Shown one piece after another: positions 1-10,383 of a DNA stretch of 64,000 nt. Each line of letters begins with the position of its first letter. The first letter of the stretch is position 1. Below the pieces are notes generated by a model that was not told the origin of the DNA, made no database searches, and worked only from the letters and a program-made list of their open reading frames with translations. Origin of the DNA: Leptodontidium sp. MPI-SDFR-AT-0119 (taxonomy: Eukaryota > Ascomycota > Leotiomycetes > Helotiales > Leptodontidiaceae); NCBI GenBank assembly GCA_020726505.1, contig JAHLEZ010000010.1:2480001-2544000 (forward strand). The letters run 5' to 3'. A program made the translations under genes and the position numbers.

Positions 1-1
1 T

Positions 2-175
2 GGTAGTGCTGCACTATCAGTTAATATCGTGAGCGTTCGTGATGGGCCAATGAACATTACCGTCAACACGAAGTACCTCACGAACACCACGCTACTCGAA
101 ACCATGCCCCCTATATTCACCCGGATAGCCGAGAGAAGGTACGGTATAATAGTGGGGGGGGGGGGGGGTTGATTA
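2..175 (+). CDS. possible 3' end of a gene cut by the window edge
   Basis: The second forward frame is open from the left edge to a TGA at 173-175, about 57 codons. Its composition is balanced (Ser, Val, Asn, Thr, Arg) and unlike the AT-rich sequence that follows. The last codons run through a tract of 15 G, giving a run of glycines before the stop, which is unusual and may mean that the true end lies slightly earlier. No domain can be recognised from so short a piece. It could be the C-terminal exon of a gene starting outside the window, or chance openness in a GC-balanced stretch. Confidence 0.25.
154..168. repeat. 15-base poly-G tract
   Basis: Fifteen consecutive G residues directly precede an AT-rich non-coding stretch. 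Such a tract is length-unstable and prone to sequencing error. Confidence 0.9.
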
Positions 176-482
176 GCTAGACAATTGGAATTACATCAAC
201 TTTGGGGTCGAAGTTATGGGGAACAGATGCCTGAATTATGCCCAACATCGGTTTATATGGGAGAAGGTGCGAAGCCACCCACACATCGAGAATATGCGAG
301 ACTGGTGGGCATGCGAAAATCAGGTTCGCATAGCCGCCATACCAGCACGCGACCATAGTATAGCTATTTCAATAGAGGAACAATACTTTAAATTTCGAGA
401 GAAGTCCAAATTAGTGAGAGCCTCTTGGCCACAGATATGTTTATACGCCTTCTTCTCCAATACCTTCACTTTCTTCAAATAG

Positions 483-2090
483 CTATGTCTCCGAGACGAA
501 ATCGCAGGAGAGAGAACTCTCGAAGACGAAAACGCACTCCACTTAAAAAAGGCTTATGAATATGAAGAGCTAAGCGGCGCTAATATTGCATTCTTTATTT
601 ACTAGTCTGGGCGTTGATTTACGTACAGATCTACTGACCGTTATTCTCTCTATCGTGGGAACAAACCGTAAGTGTTGTATCGAAATACATACATTAAGCT
701 AATGAGAGAATAGCAAAGGTCATATCCACTTCCGGTTAATCTACTATGTTAAGATTTCTAACATTAAGAGCAGGACTTTTTGCTTAGATATCTTTATCCT
801 AATCTTCTACCTACTCCTTAGAAAGTTGGAAATTCCCTCTACTATCTTGCTATCCGAGGTCGTCCCTAACGTTTCTTAGTGCGAGTTCATGTACTAGCAT
901 AAGAATCATAGGCAACGCGAGAATCACGGTTAATACGAGAACCTAGGCTAATACGAGAATCAAGAATCTAGGCTAGCGCAAACATCATGGAATTAAGGCT
1001 AGTACTAAATTCGAGAGTAAGTTAAGTCATCTTAGTAATCAGTATTTCCTTTTTGGTTTCGGTGTATAAATTCTAGGAACTCATATGCCCTAAGAGTAAT
1101 GGGTTTCCTAAGAAGAAGTCTTCCAAGAACGTATTAACTTCTAAGAGCTTTACTCTTAGAAGCCCTTAGGCTCTTAGAATCATTATAACTCCTAGGAAAA
1201 AAGATTTCGGGAGTAATCTAGCTCTTAGGAAATAACTAAAGCTTAAAAATACAACAACGATACTAGCGCTTAGATATAACGTACAATTATACATGACCAA
1301 GGAAACTATAGTATAATTCTCTAAAGGATCAACGTTCTAACAAACTTCGCACCTCACTACTAATAATATCCGGGTTCTTTCTGTATTGTAAAGCTAATCT
1401 TGAAATGATTATCATAAGCGACTGCCCTTCAATAGTTTCTTTAGTTTCTGGGCGATCCGTTACTATAAACGAGCGCTTGGCGGGCTGTGTCGCGCTTGAC
1501 ATTTATAAATACCGCGCTCTTACCCCATCACCTCCTATTATACCCCTCCTCTCCAACGCACCACAACTAACGCACACGCCTAACACTATCACCGTTAGAT
1601 ATCCTCTACCTTTCCTCTAGATCCCTAATTCTAACCTTCTATATAAAGTCTGAATCGCTAACGACTACGTGCGCTGTAACTCTACTGCCTTGCCCAAAGG
1701 GTCATTCGCCACAGACTAGTACATGTACACACTATGTTAGCACCGCCTATATTCACCCTCTTTTTAGACCTCCCTATCGAACTCTAAATCAAGATCTGGG
1801 GGTTTGCTCTCCTTAGTCCTCGAATAATTTCCAGTGTTATTATTCGAAAGGCTCCGTCTCTTTTAATAGCGCGCGTCCTCTAGTAGCACTTCACGTCTGC
1901 CAACTTTCTCGAGAAGTTGCTCTCTCTGTTTTCGAGCCCGCTTTTCGCAACGGTCATCAAATGCCCCTCTACATAAATCTTGCTCACGATACTCTCCACC
2001 TCGCTACCAACCCCAAGATGTGTAAATATACGGCTGGTATGTACCCTGAGATTAGGAGATAGGTCACAATGAGGCAGGCTGACGTGGAAG
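483..2090. other. AT-leaning stretch without a recognisable gene
   Basis: No frame reads as a convincing protein and no domain is visible. Short degenerate repeats built on 'acgagaatc' and 'ctaggcta' occur at about 905-1000, and several small hairpins built on 'ctcttaga/tctaagag' at 1095-1200. The texture suggests an old, heavily mutated repeat, but neither ends nor target duplications could be found. Confidence 0.4.
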
Positions 2091-2520
2091 ATGGCACGGA
2101 GGCACATCACACGATCTCGGGAGGAGCTCGATCGGCTGTCGTTGCATATTGGAATGATGGATCTGATATTTGAAAGCGGGTCCGAGGATAGTTCGGCTCT
2201 AGGGCGCTATCCTTGCAGGACTGCAACCGCCGCGAGAATTAGCTCGGCATCTACACCCTGGAGTCTCAATTCTGCAAAGGGAAGTCGATTTGGGCTCAGC
2301 TCCGCAGAGCCGACCGCACGCTCCATGGGATCAGTGTGGTAGATTGGATTTCGAGCAGGATTGGACTGATCACAAACCGGTTTCTCGATCTTCGGTAAAG
2401 CCGAGGAAGACTGGTGATTGGCATAATGAATGAGCCCTAGCAGGAGCCTGGAGGGGCTGAGACTTCATGCGCAGGCGCTCACGGGTTACACTTAAGATAC
2501 TGATCGGAGAACGGTAGACG

Positions 2521-3436
2521 GTGGAAGCGCCCATGATTCAAACGACGAAGATTACGGTGATATGAGCGACACCACTGGCCCTACGAAAGGCGGCAGGCCA
2601 CACCCTTGGAAACGGGCCAGGCCGTCGAAGGACCGGGCACGTATATTTTACGCTGAAGACTATCGCGTCGAAGGTCGCGTACTGTCTCACATTCTCTCAA
2701 GATTTGCTCCGCTTCCCAGCACACGGCGCGGAGACAAGACAGTAAACCCGACCGCAAAGGCTCTCAATCGTTTCCTCCTAATTCTAGAATGCGTCGGGCA
2801 CCGCTGACGCGTCAGACGATGCGCCGTTCATAAACTCGAGAGACCACCTCTGACACTATGTCAACACGGCGGCCGGGGAAGGAACTAGCTGAAAGGCAAG
2901 AGATGCTGCCGGCCAAGATGGTCCACGACGACGAGACCTGGGCAGAGTTAGGACGGCAATTCCCAGGCCACACACTGCAGTCACTGAAGGAGAACTTCTT
3001 CACGAAGCAAGTGGGGAAGCCGCGGAAGCGAGGTCGAAAGCCCGCGCTAGGGGCTATGACTAACCTGGAAAAGATGATCGTGGTTTGCGATATCACGACT
3101 GATACGTCAAACGATGAAATGCAGATGGCATAATATGCTGAGCGCAGGCTAGAACAAGATGAAGCAGGTTGGCCTGTCAACATCGAGGAGCTTCCTGATG
3201 TCCAAAAGGAGCATGCGGGATGGAAAGTGCCGCAGACTGCGAAGATGAAGACTGTATGGATGGCGGGCAAATTGAAGGAGGGAAGAAGCGGAAGGAAGTC
3301 TGAGAATATAGGGAAGCGGTTGCGTACCGTATGTGCTACCAGGAAGATACAGTACTGCAGAACTTCAAAGAAAATTATGGCTTGTTTCTGTGGGTTTGGA
3401 TGGAATAAGCTCCTCGTCGATTCTTATGACACTTAG
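2521..3436 (+). pseudogene. broken Myb/SANT-like gene with AT-hook
   Basis: Two adjoining reading frames look like remains of one nuclear DNA-binding protein. The first (about 2522-2750) is polar and basic. The second (2858-3436) holds the pattern 'ETWAELGRQFPGHTLQSLKENF', written here as separate landmarks: a Trp, the hydrophobic core and the FPG turn typical of the recognition helix region of a Myb/SANT repeat. It is followed within about 12 residues by RKRGRKP, a canonical AT-hook core (RGRKP). The second frame is open from 2858 to 3436 except for one TAA at 3131-3133. On both sides of that stop the reading still looks like protein (acidic and basic residues, WPVNIEELPD downstream), so the stop is probably a CAA-to-TAA transition. 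The join between the two frames (about 2750-2857) may be an intron or a frameshift. The family call rests on motif appearance only. Confidence 0.45.
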
Positions 3437-3766
3437 ATACGCAAGTGGTGCGCTTCATCAGATAACCAGGAATGCGCTGCCCACCGAACCCAGGTTTTCC
3501 TGCTAGGCAATCATTTGGCACTCATGGTTCAGTCTTCTGGTCGATCGAGTAGGTCAATACATTCCCCTGGACAAATTGAGACTGGTACACCTTTAACAAT
3601 TTGCTGAATCCTAGCCATTGTATTCGGGAAGCTCGCTCGCTGGCTTCTATCCTACCCGATTTGTTCCACTGCCTAAGGCCTCTGTAAAGCTATTTTCGGT
3701 TACATGTGCCCGATTCATCCATTACTTCCTTCATCACAAGACATCTCCCAGCTGCTGCATTACAAG
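3437..3766. other. spacer between pseudogene and SDR gene
   Basis: Nothing recognised; it presumably includes the 3' flank of the minus-strand SDR gene. Confidence 0.4.
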
Positions 3767-4977
3767 TCACTTCCCACTTCCTAGAGATCCATGAACTTGA
3801 GAAATGAATCCTTTCGACCGCATTGTCTGCTCTGTCCAGTCCCACAACTTCTCTGCAAGGTCCGCTCGCTCACCATCAGCGCTGAGCTTGCCGGTCTTCA
3901 CCAGAGGTTCAAGATAGGTGCCAGAGAGTTCTGCCGTAAATTGAGGCGATGCCACAGCAAAGAGTTGTGTCCAGCTTCCCTCATCAGCTTTCATCAAGAA
4001 ACCCACAGCGCGCATCAGAAACAATGCAGGTCTGGAGGATATGATAGAAATCCCGGGCATTTGGACGTTGCTAACCAGACCCCTAATAATCATAATAGTT
4101 AGAGCCAAGAAAGGGCAGGATTTGATAGATCTTACGTGTCGACGATACCAGGGTGCAGAGAAGCAGCCCAGATTCCTTTGTCTTTGAATCGCTTATTGAG
4201 TGCTTTGGCATGTAGAACATTTGCAAGCTTACTTTGACCATACTTAACCCATGGATCATACTTAGGGTTCCGCATATTGATATCTTGGAAATCAATCCCG
4301 CCAGCAGGCGCTTTTGCGTGATTCGAAGAAGCGACATTGACAATCCTTACTGTGCCAGCGGGTGACTTGGCGGCAGTTTCAAGAAGAACAGGTGTGAGGA
4401 GATAAGTAAGGAGCCAGTGAGAGAGGTAATTTGTCTGATCGTGTTACCAGAGTCAGTCATCGTCACATGTAACGTTGTTTCGCCAGAAATCTTACTGCAA
4501 ACTGAGACTCGAATCCATCTTTGCTCAGAGCATCAGGAACAGCCATGATACCGCCATTGTTGACAAGTCCATGCAATTGGGTCTCTTTGCTATGGATGGT
4601 CTCAACGTCAGTGCCACCACCAAGAGATTTGTGATTAGTACTCACCTCAAAAATTCTCGTGCCACGGATTTGACAGAAGATAAATCAAGCAGATCTAATT
4701 GCAGAAATTGAATATCAAGATCATCCCTTTTCGCCCATTGTTTAAGTTCCGCGATCGCACTATTAGCCTTGTCTTTTGATCTGGCGCAGAGATAGACTCT
4801 TGCATTGTGCTTCGCAAAGTGATAGACGGTATATTTTCCACTGTCCTCCGGTTAATACCTTGACACTCACCAAGGAAACGAGAGAAAAAAAACTCACATG
4901 CCGTTATTTCCTCCAGTGACTAGATAGACTTTTCCTCGCAGATCGGGCAGCATCTGTGGGTTGAAATTGAACTTCAT
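3767..4977 (-). CDS. short-chain dehydrogenase/reductase, 5 exons, 327 aa
   Basis: The gene is rebuilt from five minus-strand exons: 4977-4898, 4840-4646, 4589-4496, 4434-4136 and 4082-3767. The introns are 57, 56, 61 and 53 bp, all GT..AG, and all phases agree, giving an uninterrupted 327-residue protein. It is a classical NAD(P)-dependent SDR with a Rossmann fold. The cofactor motif TGGNNGIG lies at residues 21-28, NNGG at about 102-105, the catalytic Ser at 159/160 (NVASS), the YGQSK catalytic Tyr/Lys pair at 188/192, and the HPG motif at about 217-219. Overall it resembles the retinol-dehydrogenase/WW-oxidoreductase-like fungal SDRs; the substrate cannot be inferred. There is no signal peptide, so it is probably cytosolic. 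It is transcribed divergently from the NmrA-like gene at 5788, and the two share about 810 bp of upstream sequence. No RIP-type damage is seen. Confidence 0.9.
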
Positions 4978-5787
4978 CGTAACAAGAATTCGGGGCTTAT
5001 CGAGGAGAGCTTTCAATTAAGTGCAATGGTGTGAACGTCGTGGATTTTGCAAGGCAATGGCCGAGTGATGTTGAAGTCTCCTGGCGTTGAAGGCGGCTCT
5101 ACCTTATAGGTCTTCGAGGGTGAGGAAGAGGACCCCTAAGAGTCGGCCCAAAGAAAACTGAAACAATGGAAATGTCTCCGAAATTACTGCTATCCGGGGC
5201 TATTATTGCGCCGATTTTCACGGCATTGAGGTAGAATTCTCCATGAAAAAGTCAAAGTTTGCATCAATAAACTCCATATCGGAGTAATGTGGCGTTCTTG
5301 TTGGTCCTCCGCACTCCGTCCGCATCCTCACCCGGCGGTGCTCCGCATTTCTCTCGGGACTGCCGCTCAGGAGTCGCCACAAAACAATCGCTCGCATATC
5401 CACAAAGCATCGAGCATATTTAACTCTAAACGAAAGTTCCCCAGTTGCGGGTGCGATTCGAGTGGAGAGGACCTACTGTAACATCCCCAGTGCAGTGATT
5501 ATTCGGTCAAGCTTTGCTGTACTTTTGTGGCGTGCACTCATCCCTAGCTTCACTAGCGTGCTCGGGGGAATTTTACTCTATACATAACCCATGGTCGGAC
5601 ACATTAGCAAGCCACATCCTCCTTTGCGTGTTTTCCCTACTTTCTCCTTTTCTGCGCCAGTTCTGTTCGTTCTGTCTTCTCACTTGAGATGGAGCTATAA
5701 GTTGCTTTCGTTGGCCGGCAATTGATACCTCAACCCTGCGTCATAGAAGTTCATACGTTCTATCGTCTCAATCACTGCGCCATAGCA
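4978..5787. promoter_or_regulatory. shared divergent promoter of SDR and NmrA-like genes
   Basis: This 810-bp spacer separates two start codons pointing away from each other. A weak TATA-like stretch ('tctatacataa') lies at about 5577-5588, upstream of the NmrA-like gene. No other binding site can be supported by eye. Open frames inside it look like chance. Confidence 0.5.
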
Positions 5788-6681
5788 ATGGCCACTCGAA
5801 GATTTCTCATCACAGGTGCAACTGGCAAGCAAGGAGGCGCTGTGGTCAACAGCCTTCTTGCGAAAGCTTCAACTCAGTCATTCCAGATACTTGCTTTGAC
5901 TCGCAATACGGAATCGGCAGGAGCGAAACGGCTGGCAGCAAATCCAAACGTCATTCTTATCAGAGGGGATCTCAGTAATACCAACGCGATCTTTGAGAAG
6001 GCTGGAGCTATCGACGGCGTGTACTGTGTTACTATACCAGGAAAAAGTGGGGTGGAGGAAGCCCAAGCCAAGCCACTTATTGATGCAAGCATTGCAAACG
6101 GAGTGAAGCATTTCGTCTTTGCTTCAGTCGACCGCGGCGGCCCCAATCTATCGGATCAGACTCCAACGAGCGTTCCGCATTTCGCTTCCAAGCATCACAT
6201 CGAAGCCTACCTGAAGGAGCGAACAGCGCAGAGCAATATGAAATGGACTATCTTGCGCCCAGTCGTGTTCATGGAGGCTCTTTCACCAGACCTTCTTGGC
6301 AAGACCTTCGCAAGCATGTGGTACGGCCTTGGAAGTACCGCACTGCAATTGGTTAGCATCAAGGATATAGGACATATCGGAGCGGCTGCACTGCTTGACA
6401 CGGAAAAATATCAAGGTCAAGCAATTGGAATTGCGGGAGATGAACTCACTTGCGAGGAGGGATCCAAAATCTTCAGGCAAACGATGGGTTTCGACCTGCC
6501 GATGATATCCCCATTTCTAGGTGGTAGGATCCGACATATGATTAAGGAGCTGCGGACCATGTTCAGCTGGTTCAAGACGGATGGGTACAAAGTAGACATC
6601 AAGGCATTGAGAGCGGAGTATCCAGAACTACAGAATTTCAGAGCATGGCTGGAGAACAGCAGCAAGTTTAAGAAGCGGTGA
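5788..6681 (+). CDS. NmrA-like family NAD(P)-binding protein, 297 aa
   Basis: This is a single-exon gene for an atypical short-chain dehydrogenase of the NmrA/HSCARG type. The N-terminus MATRRFLITGATGKQGG carries the GATGKQG dinucleotide-binding turn expected at the start of this fold. The family's usual length of about 300 residues fits. NmrA proteins bind NAD(P) and often act as redox-sensing regulators rather than enzymes; no active-site YxxxK pair stands out here, which agrees with that. An in-frame ATG at 5722 would add 22 residues that do not resemble the fold, so the start is placed at 5788, directly before the Rossmann beta strand. The protein ends with a basic SSKFKKR tail. Its divergent partner is the SDR gene at 3767-4977. 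The 3' end lies only 20 bp before the target duplication of an inserted hAT-type MITE, which may therefore supply the transcript end. Confidence 0.88.
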   Translation: MATRRFLITGATGKQGGAVVNSLLAKASTQSFQILALTRNTESAGAKRLAANPNVILIRGDLSNTNAIFEKAGAIDGVYCVTIPGKSGVEEAQAKPLIDASIANGVKHFVFASVDRGGPNLSDQTPTSVPHFASKHHIEAYLKERTAQSNMKWTILRPVVFMEALSPDLLGKTFASMWYGLGSTALQLVSIKDIGHIGAAALLDTEKYQGQAIGIAGDELTCEEGSKIFRQTMGFDLPMISPFLGGRIRHMIKELRTMFSWFKTDGYKVDIKALRAEYPELQNFRAWLENSSKFKKR

Positions 6682-6709
6682 CGCGATCCTTCTCTTATGC
6701 AAGTATAGT

Positions 6710-7244
6710 CAGTGTGACAAATTTCTACTCTAATACTCAAGTAGTTACTTGAGTAGTAGAGTAGAGTAGAGTAGAATTAGAGTAGTCCGTTTTTTGACTA
6801 CTCTAGAGTAGAATTAGAGTAGTTATTTTTGACTACTCTAGAGTAGAATTAGAGTAGTTATTTTTGACTACTCTAGAGTAGTAGAGTAGTAAACCTGTTT
6901 AATAAAGACGTTTAGATTTAAACTAATATTAAATTATAATATAATTAGCAAGATACTTTACTTATAAACTACTTAGTTATAAAGTTATTTTATATATTTT
7001 TCTCTAAGTACGTGTTCATACTCGAAGGTTTTACGTAAGACAAGCTAAAGCTAAGCTACTTTTAGGTAATGCTCTCGCTTTCTAGTCTGATTTCAGCTAG
7101 ATTAAGGTTACGTAACTACTACTTGAGTACTGCTCTAGAGTAGTAGAGTAGAGTAGAGTAGAGTTAGAGTAGTAGATTATTTATACTAGAGTAGAGTAGA
7201 GTAGCGTCTACTACTCTACTCTACTCTACTCATTTGTCACACTG
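6710..7244. mobile_element. hAT-type MITE, 535 bp, with 8-bp target duplication
   Basis: The ends are perfect inverted repeats (CAGTGTGACAAAT at 6710-6722, its complement at 7232-7244). They are flanked by the identical 8-mer AGTATAGT at 6702-6709 and 7245-7252. An 8-bp duplication and CAG.G termini are diagnostic of the hAT superfamily. Inside there is no coding capacity, only subterminal arrays of 'gagta' and 'ctctactc' units arranged as inverted copies, and an AT-rich centre. It is a non-autonomous element needing a transposase from elsewhere. The intact termini and duplication suggest a relatively recent insertion. Confidence 0.92.
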
Positions 7245-7258
7245 AGTATAGTATTTGA

Positions 7259-7572
7259 TGGGGAAACCCTGTTAAGCTTCCACGAGGAGCACGAGGATCT
7301 ACATTTTCCATCAATATATCTGCTTATATCTCATCTGCTCGTATCTATTTCGCCATAGGGGAGCTACAGTTCTTCATCGTCTCAGTTAATGGGGAAACAA
7401 CCCCCTAATTGGACCTGCACTTGTCAATCCCGCCGATCCTAGCGTAACCGTAAACTGGGGTTTCGTCGAATTAACACATCTTCCAAGCGGCTTTTGGGCT
7501 AATATAAGCTGTGTCGATTTCGTCGGCATACCTCTGGGCATAAGCCTCACTACGATAACCGGAACTTTTCAG
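7259..7572 (+). pseudogene. GH64-like (thaumatin-type) beta-1,3-glucanase, middle part
   Basis: Two overlapping forward frames read like the central part of a fungal GH64-type glucanase. The first (7259-about 7402) contains KLPRGARGST and an SARIYFAIGELQFF stretch. After a one-base frameshift near 7402 the second (to 7572) contains NPADPSVTVNWGF and ANISCVDFVGIPLG. These follow the usual family order (SARIxF, then NPxDPxxxxNWGFxEF, then ANISxVDFVxxP). The right neighbour on the opposite strand (7577-7757) reads like the N-terminal part of the same family. The gene is therefore dead: frameshifted, lacking its C-terminal half, and rearranged. The family assignment comes from remembered motif appearance. 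A profile search of the two frames against GH64 would settle it. Confidence 0.6.
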
Positions 7573-7576
7573 TATA

Positions 7577-7757
7577 CCATCTCGTGTAACTTTGGTAGGA
7601 GCTGCAGCACCGTTTGGGTCCGGATTATAGAAAGTGCTATCTGGTTGTAGAATAATGACTTGGTTGTTGACATCTTTTCCAATAACGTAGGCATATATAC
7701 CCCATTTGCGAGGTTGTTGTATACAGATATCGAGAGAATTCCATCGTCAGCAGCCAC
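7577..7757 (-). pseudogene. GH64-like glucanase, N-terminal part in inverted orientation
   Basis: Read leftwards, the minus strand gives a beta-strand-rich stretch, LSISVYNNLANG, and after a shift of frame near 7702 AYVIGKDVNNQVIILQPDS and NPDPNGAAAPTKVT. This is the kind of sequence that opens GH64 proteins (a VNN strand, AYxxG, a VxLQxD strand), and it would naturally precede the KLPRGARGST block found on the plus strand at 7271. The two blocks now converge at about 7573 instead of following one another, so a small inversion with relocation has taken place. No start codon or signal peptide can be assigned with confidence. Confidence 0.5.
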
Positions 7758-9579
7758 GTTTAGACTATTGAATTTAGCTACTCTATCTTCCTCATACGCT
7801 TTAGAATTTTTTTATACCGTTCTACCATCTATGTTCAGCAACTGAGCTGTACCTCTACGGAGTATTCAAAGTTTCAATTGCCTAGCGAAGACAATCTCTC
7901 TTGCTGTTCTTTAGCTTCTACCTACTGCGGACGTTAGTCTTCGCACTGGCCTACATCCGAAATCGTACGTATCATAAGGCTATGCTATTCGTCGGGGCTT
8001 GTCGGTTTCCGTGGCCCTACTTCATTAGTCTCAGGAAACTTTGGAACCGTAACCTCCATCATGCGCAGCCTCCGTATCATCAGGCTGCGAATGCCATTTT
8101 CCGATGAGCCCGTGACGAGAACTCAGGATCCCGGAACTTTCGGGATGTTGTAGAATTTCGATGCCCAAAACATGAGCCCCTTGGGGGGATGACGAGTCTC
8201 CTAAGTAATCTAGCTTGGAGCACTAACGCTGACTACAATCTATCCTCACACACATAGAGTTCTTTCGTAGCTACTGACCGTAGAGGATAGCGAGCTGGTG
8301 GTAACTGATGGTGAATTGAAAATGAAGTCTGGGGAGAGCTAAGTACCAAAGATCTTCCTATCCGCTCGAAACTCTATCACGGGGATTAAACATGGTTCGA
8401 AAATTCTTCTGCGTGAAACAATTCATTTGCTTCTCTTGATTGATGAAGATCTACTCGACAGCGTCACCGCTCAAGCCCATCCCTCATTGATAATCTGACT
8501 GATACTAATGGGCTGAATTTCAGGAAACAGCTCGTTCAAAGACTCCTTTCTAGATGCCATAGTAGTCACCGTAAGGTAAATACCCTCTACTTAGACATAT
8601 ATGTAATTATTATAATATTTCCCCTCTTAGGAGCCTTCGTCCTCGAAGGAGAATATATTACTTTAGGCCCCTAAAGGATATGACGTAATACGATCTTGCA
8701 CTTCGATACATAAAACAAATAGAGGCTAAGATACGCGTAGAACGCACTAAACTTAAAGACCTTAGCTTAAATCGAATTTAAGGGTATTCTCGTAATTACA
8801 AAAAGTGAATATTACCCCTTATTAGTACGGTCGATAATTAGCTCGCGTAAAGGGCCTCGGCTACCAGCATACACTTCGGCTTCAAGTTACCCCTCATATC
8901 CCGAAAATTATTTGCGTACTAAGAGAGTAAATACTTTGTAATGCAGTTAAGGTAAAGCTTACACTAACTTCGTTACTAGGGCCAAAGACCATACATAGTA
9001 TTTACCCTAAGGTGAATATGCTTTACTTGGATATATATGTAGTTATTACAGGTCGCCTCCAGGCTTTGTCCCACTACCCCGGTCGTCTCTTATTTGTGCC
9101 CGGATCTGGCTTTTAATAAATCACCTGACTTTATTCTTATTGATTGTTTATTTCCTACTTGTTATAGACTCGTTTGTTGATAACCGTCTTCCTAAATATC
9201 GTAGAAATCAAGATGAATTGGGTATAGTCAAACACTTGCAAATTTCGAGAATTTGAGGATATTGACGCCTCCTACTTACACCGTATGCTCGATGCATGAA
9301 TAAATCCATTAAACTCACATCTGTTGCCGAAAAATGTCTCAGTGGCTGATACGACTCTGTCCCCAAAAACACAGTACTAAGACGCCGCTAGCTTGCACTT
9401 CCGTATTCACTAGTGGAAAGAAAGAAAATAAAAGCACATCCTAGACTAGTAGCTTGGATCTCTCTTCAAAGTGTCATTGTTTTCTATTTATACATTAAGT
9501 TCTCTCGTGAGAACATGATATGAAACTCAATTCCAGCTTTGCGGCACTTGTTGACCTCTAGGCACTTAAGCTTAACAAG
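7758..9579. other. gene-free stretch with a degenerate repeat pair
   Basis: No intact gene is visible. Two related segments of about 45 bp in direct orientation lie at 8568-8612 and 9004-9050 (shared core: taaggt.aata..ct.tacttggatatatatgta.ttatta with transitions). The 390 bp between them are AT-rich and stop-laden. This looks like a decayed transposon fragment, but no target duplication was found. The part from 8100 to 8560 shows nothing. Confidence 0.4.
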
Positions 9580-10223
9580 CAGCGTGTCAAATGAATAGAC
9601 TAGAATAGAATAACACGTGATTATTCTATTCTATTTAATAAAATTAGCTCTTATTCTATTTTACTTAACTAATATTAGGTTATTATTCTATTCTAATTAA
9701 ATAACGTTGAATAGTTGCTAAGTAAGGGGCTAGCTAGCTAATTAGAGCCTCTCGCTTAATTTAAGGTTCGGGAGGTATAGTAACTTTACTTAATTTAGAA
9801 AGGTTTCTACACCTAACGCTTATTAAGCGAGGCTAGTGATAAGGAACCTTTAAGAATCAACTCGTAAAATCTCAGTTATTCTAGCTTTATTAATTATAAA
9901 TTAAACTATTAATAATTATAATTAATTAATTATTAATACGCTCGATTGTAATTAATATTATAAATCACTAGAATTTACTAGATTATTATAGAATTATTTG
10001 TTTCTTTATATAAACACTTAATTTCCTATCTAAAGTTGACTTTTGCTTTACTTCAAAATTATTACTTTTACAATAACTACTTGTTATTATAACTACTACT
10101 TATTATTACAACAGCTACTTATATATATTATATATATCTTAAATATGTCTCAATTTACCTTAAATATTAAGCAAAATTCAATCGACTTTAAGTTTGAACC
10201 TCTTAATTAACAAGCTCCTTTAT

Positions 10224-10383
10224 TGTGACGGTCTTGGTGCTGACGTCACGTGTTTAGGGGCTAGTGTTTCAGCTTTGAGGATATAGGGGTCAGCTACAGC
10301 TACAGCTGTCCTTCTTCTATATCTATTGTCCTAAGAATGAGAGTACTGTCTTGATATTACCTGTCTTGAGTGCCTCCGTCACA
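10224..10383. mobile_element. 160-bp TG..CA element (solo-LTR-like) inside hAT
   Basis: The element begins TGTGACGG and ends CCGTCACA, and is bounded by the 5-bp duplication TTTAT (10219-10223 and 10384-10388). TG..CA ends with a 5-bp duplication are typical of LTR retrotransposons or solo LTRs. Only one LTR-sized unit is present and it has no coding content. Compared with the surrounding hAT it is GC-richer and little mutated, so it arrived later. Confidence 0.8.

Noticed and set aside
216..482. 88-codon forward ORF after the poly-G tract
   Set aside because: No recognisable motif or splice context, and it lies in sequence that turns AT-rich and repeat-like; probably chance.
7901..8107. 68-codon forward ORF with aromatic-rich composition
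   Set aside because: No similarity to the expected GH64 C-terminal half and no start context; treated as chance.
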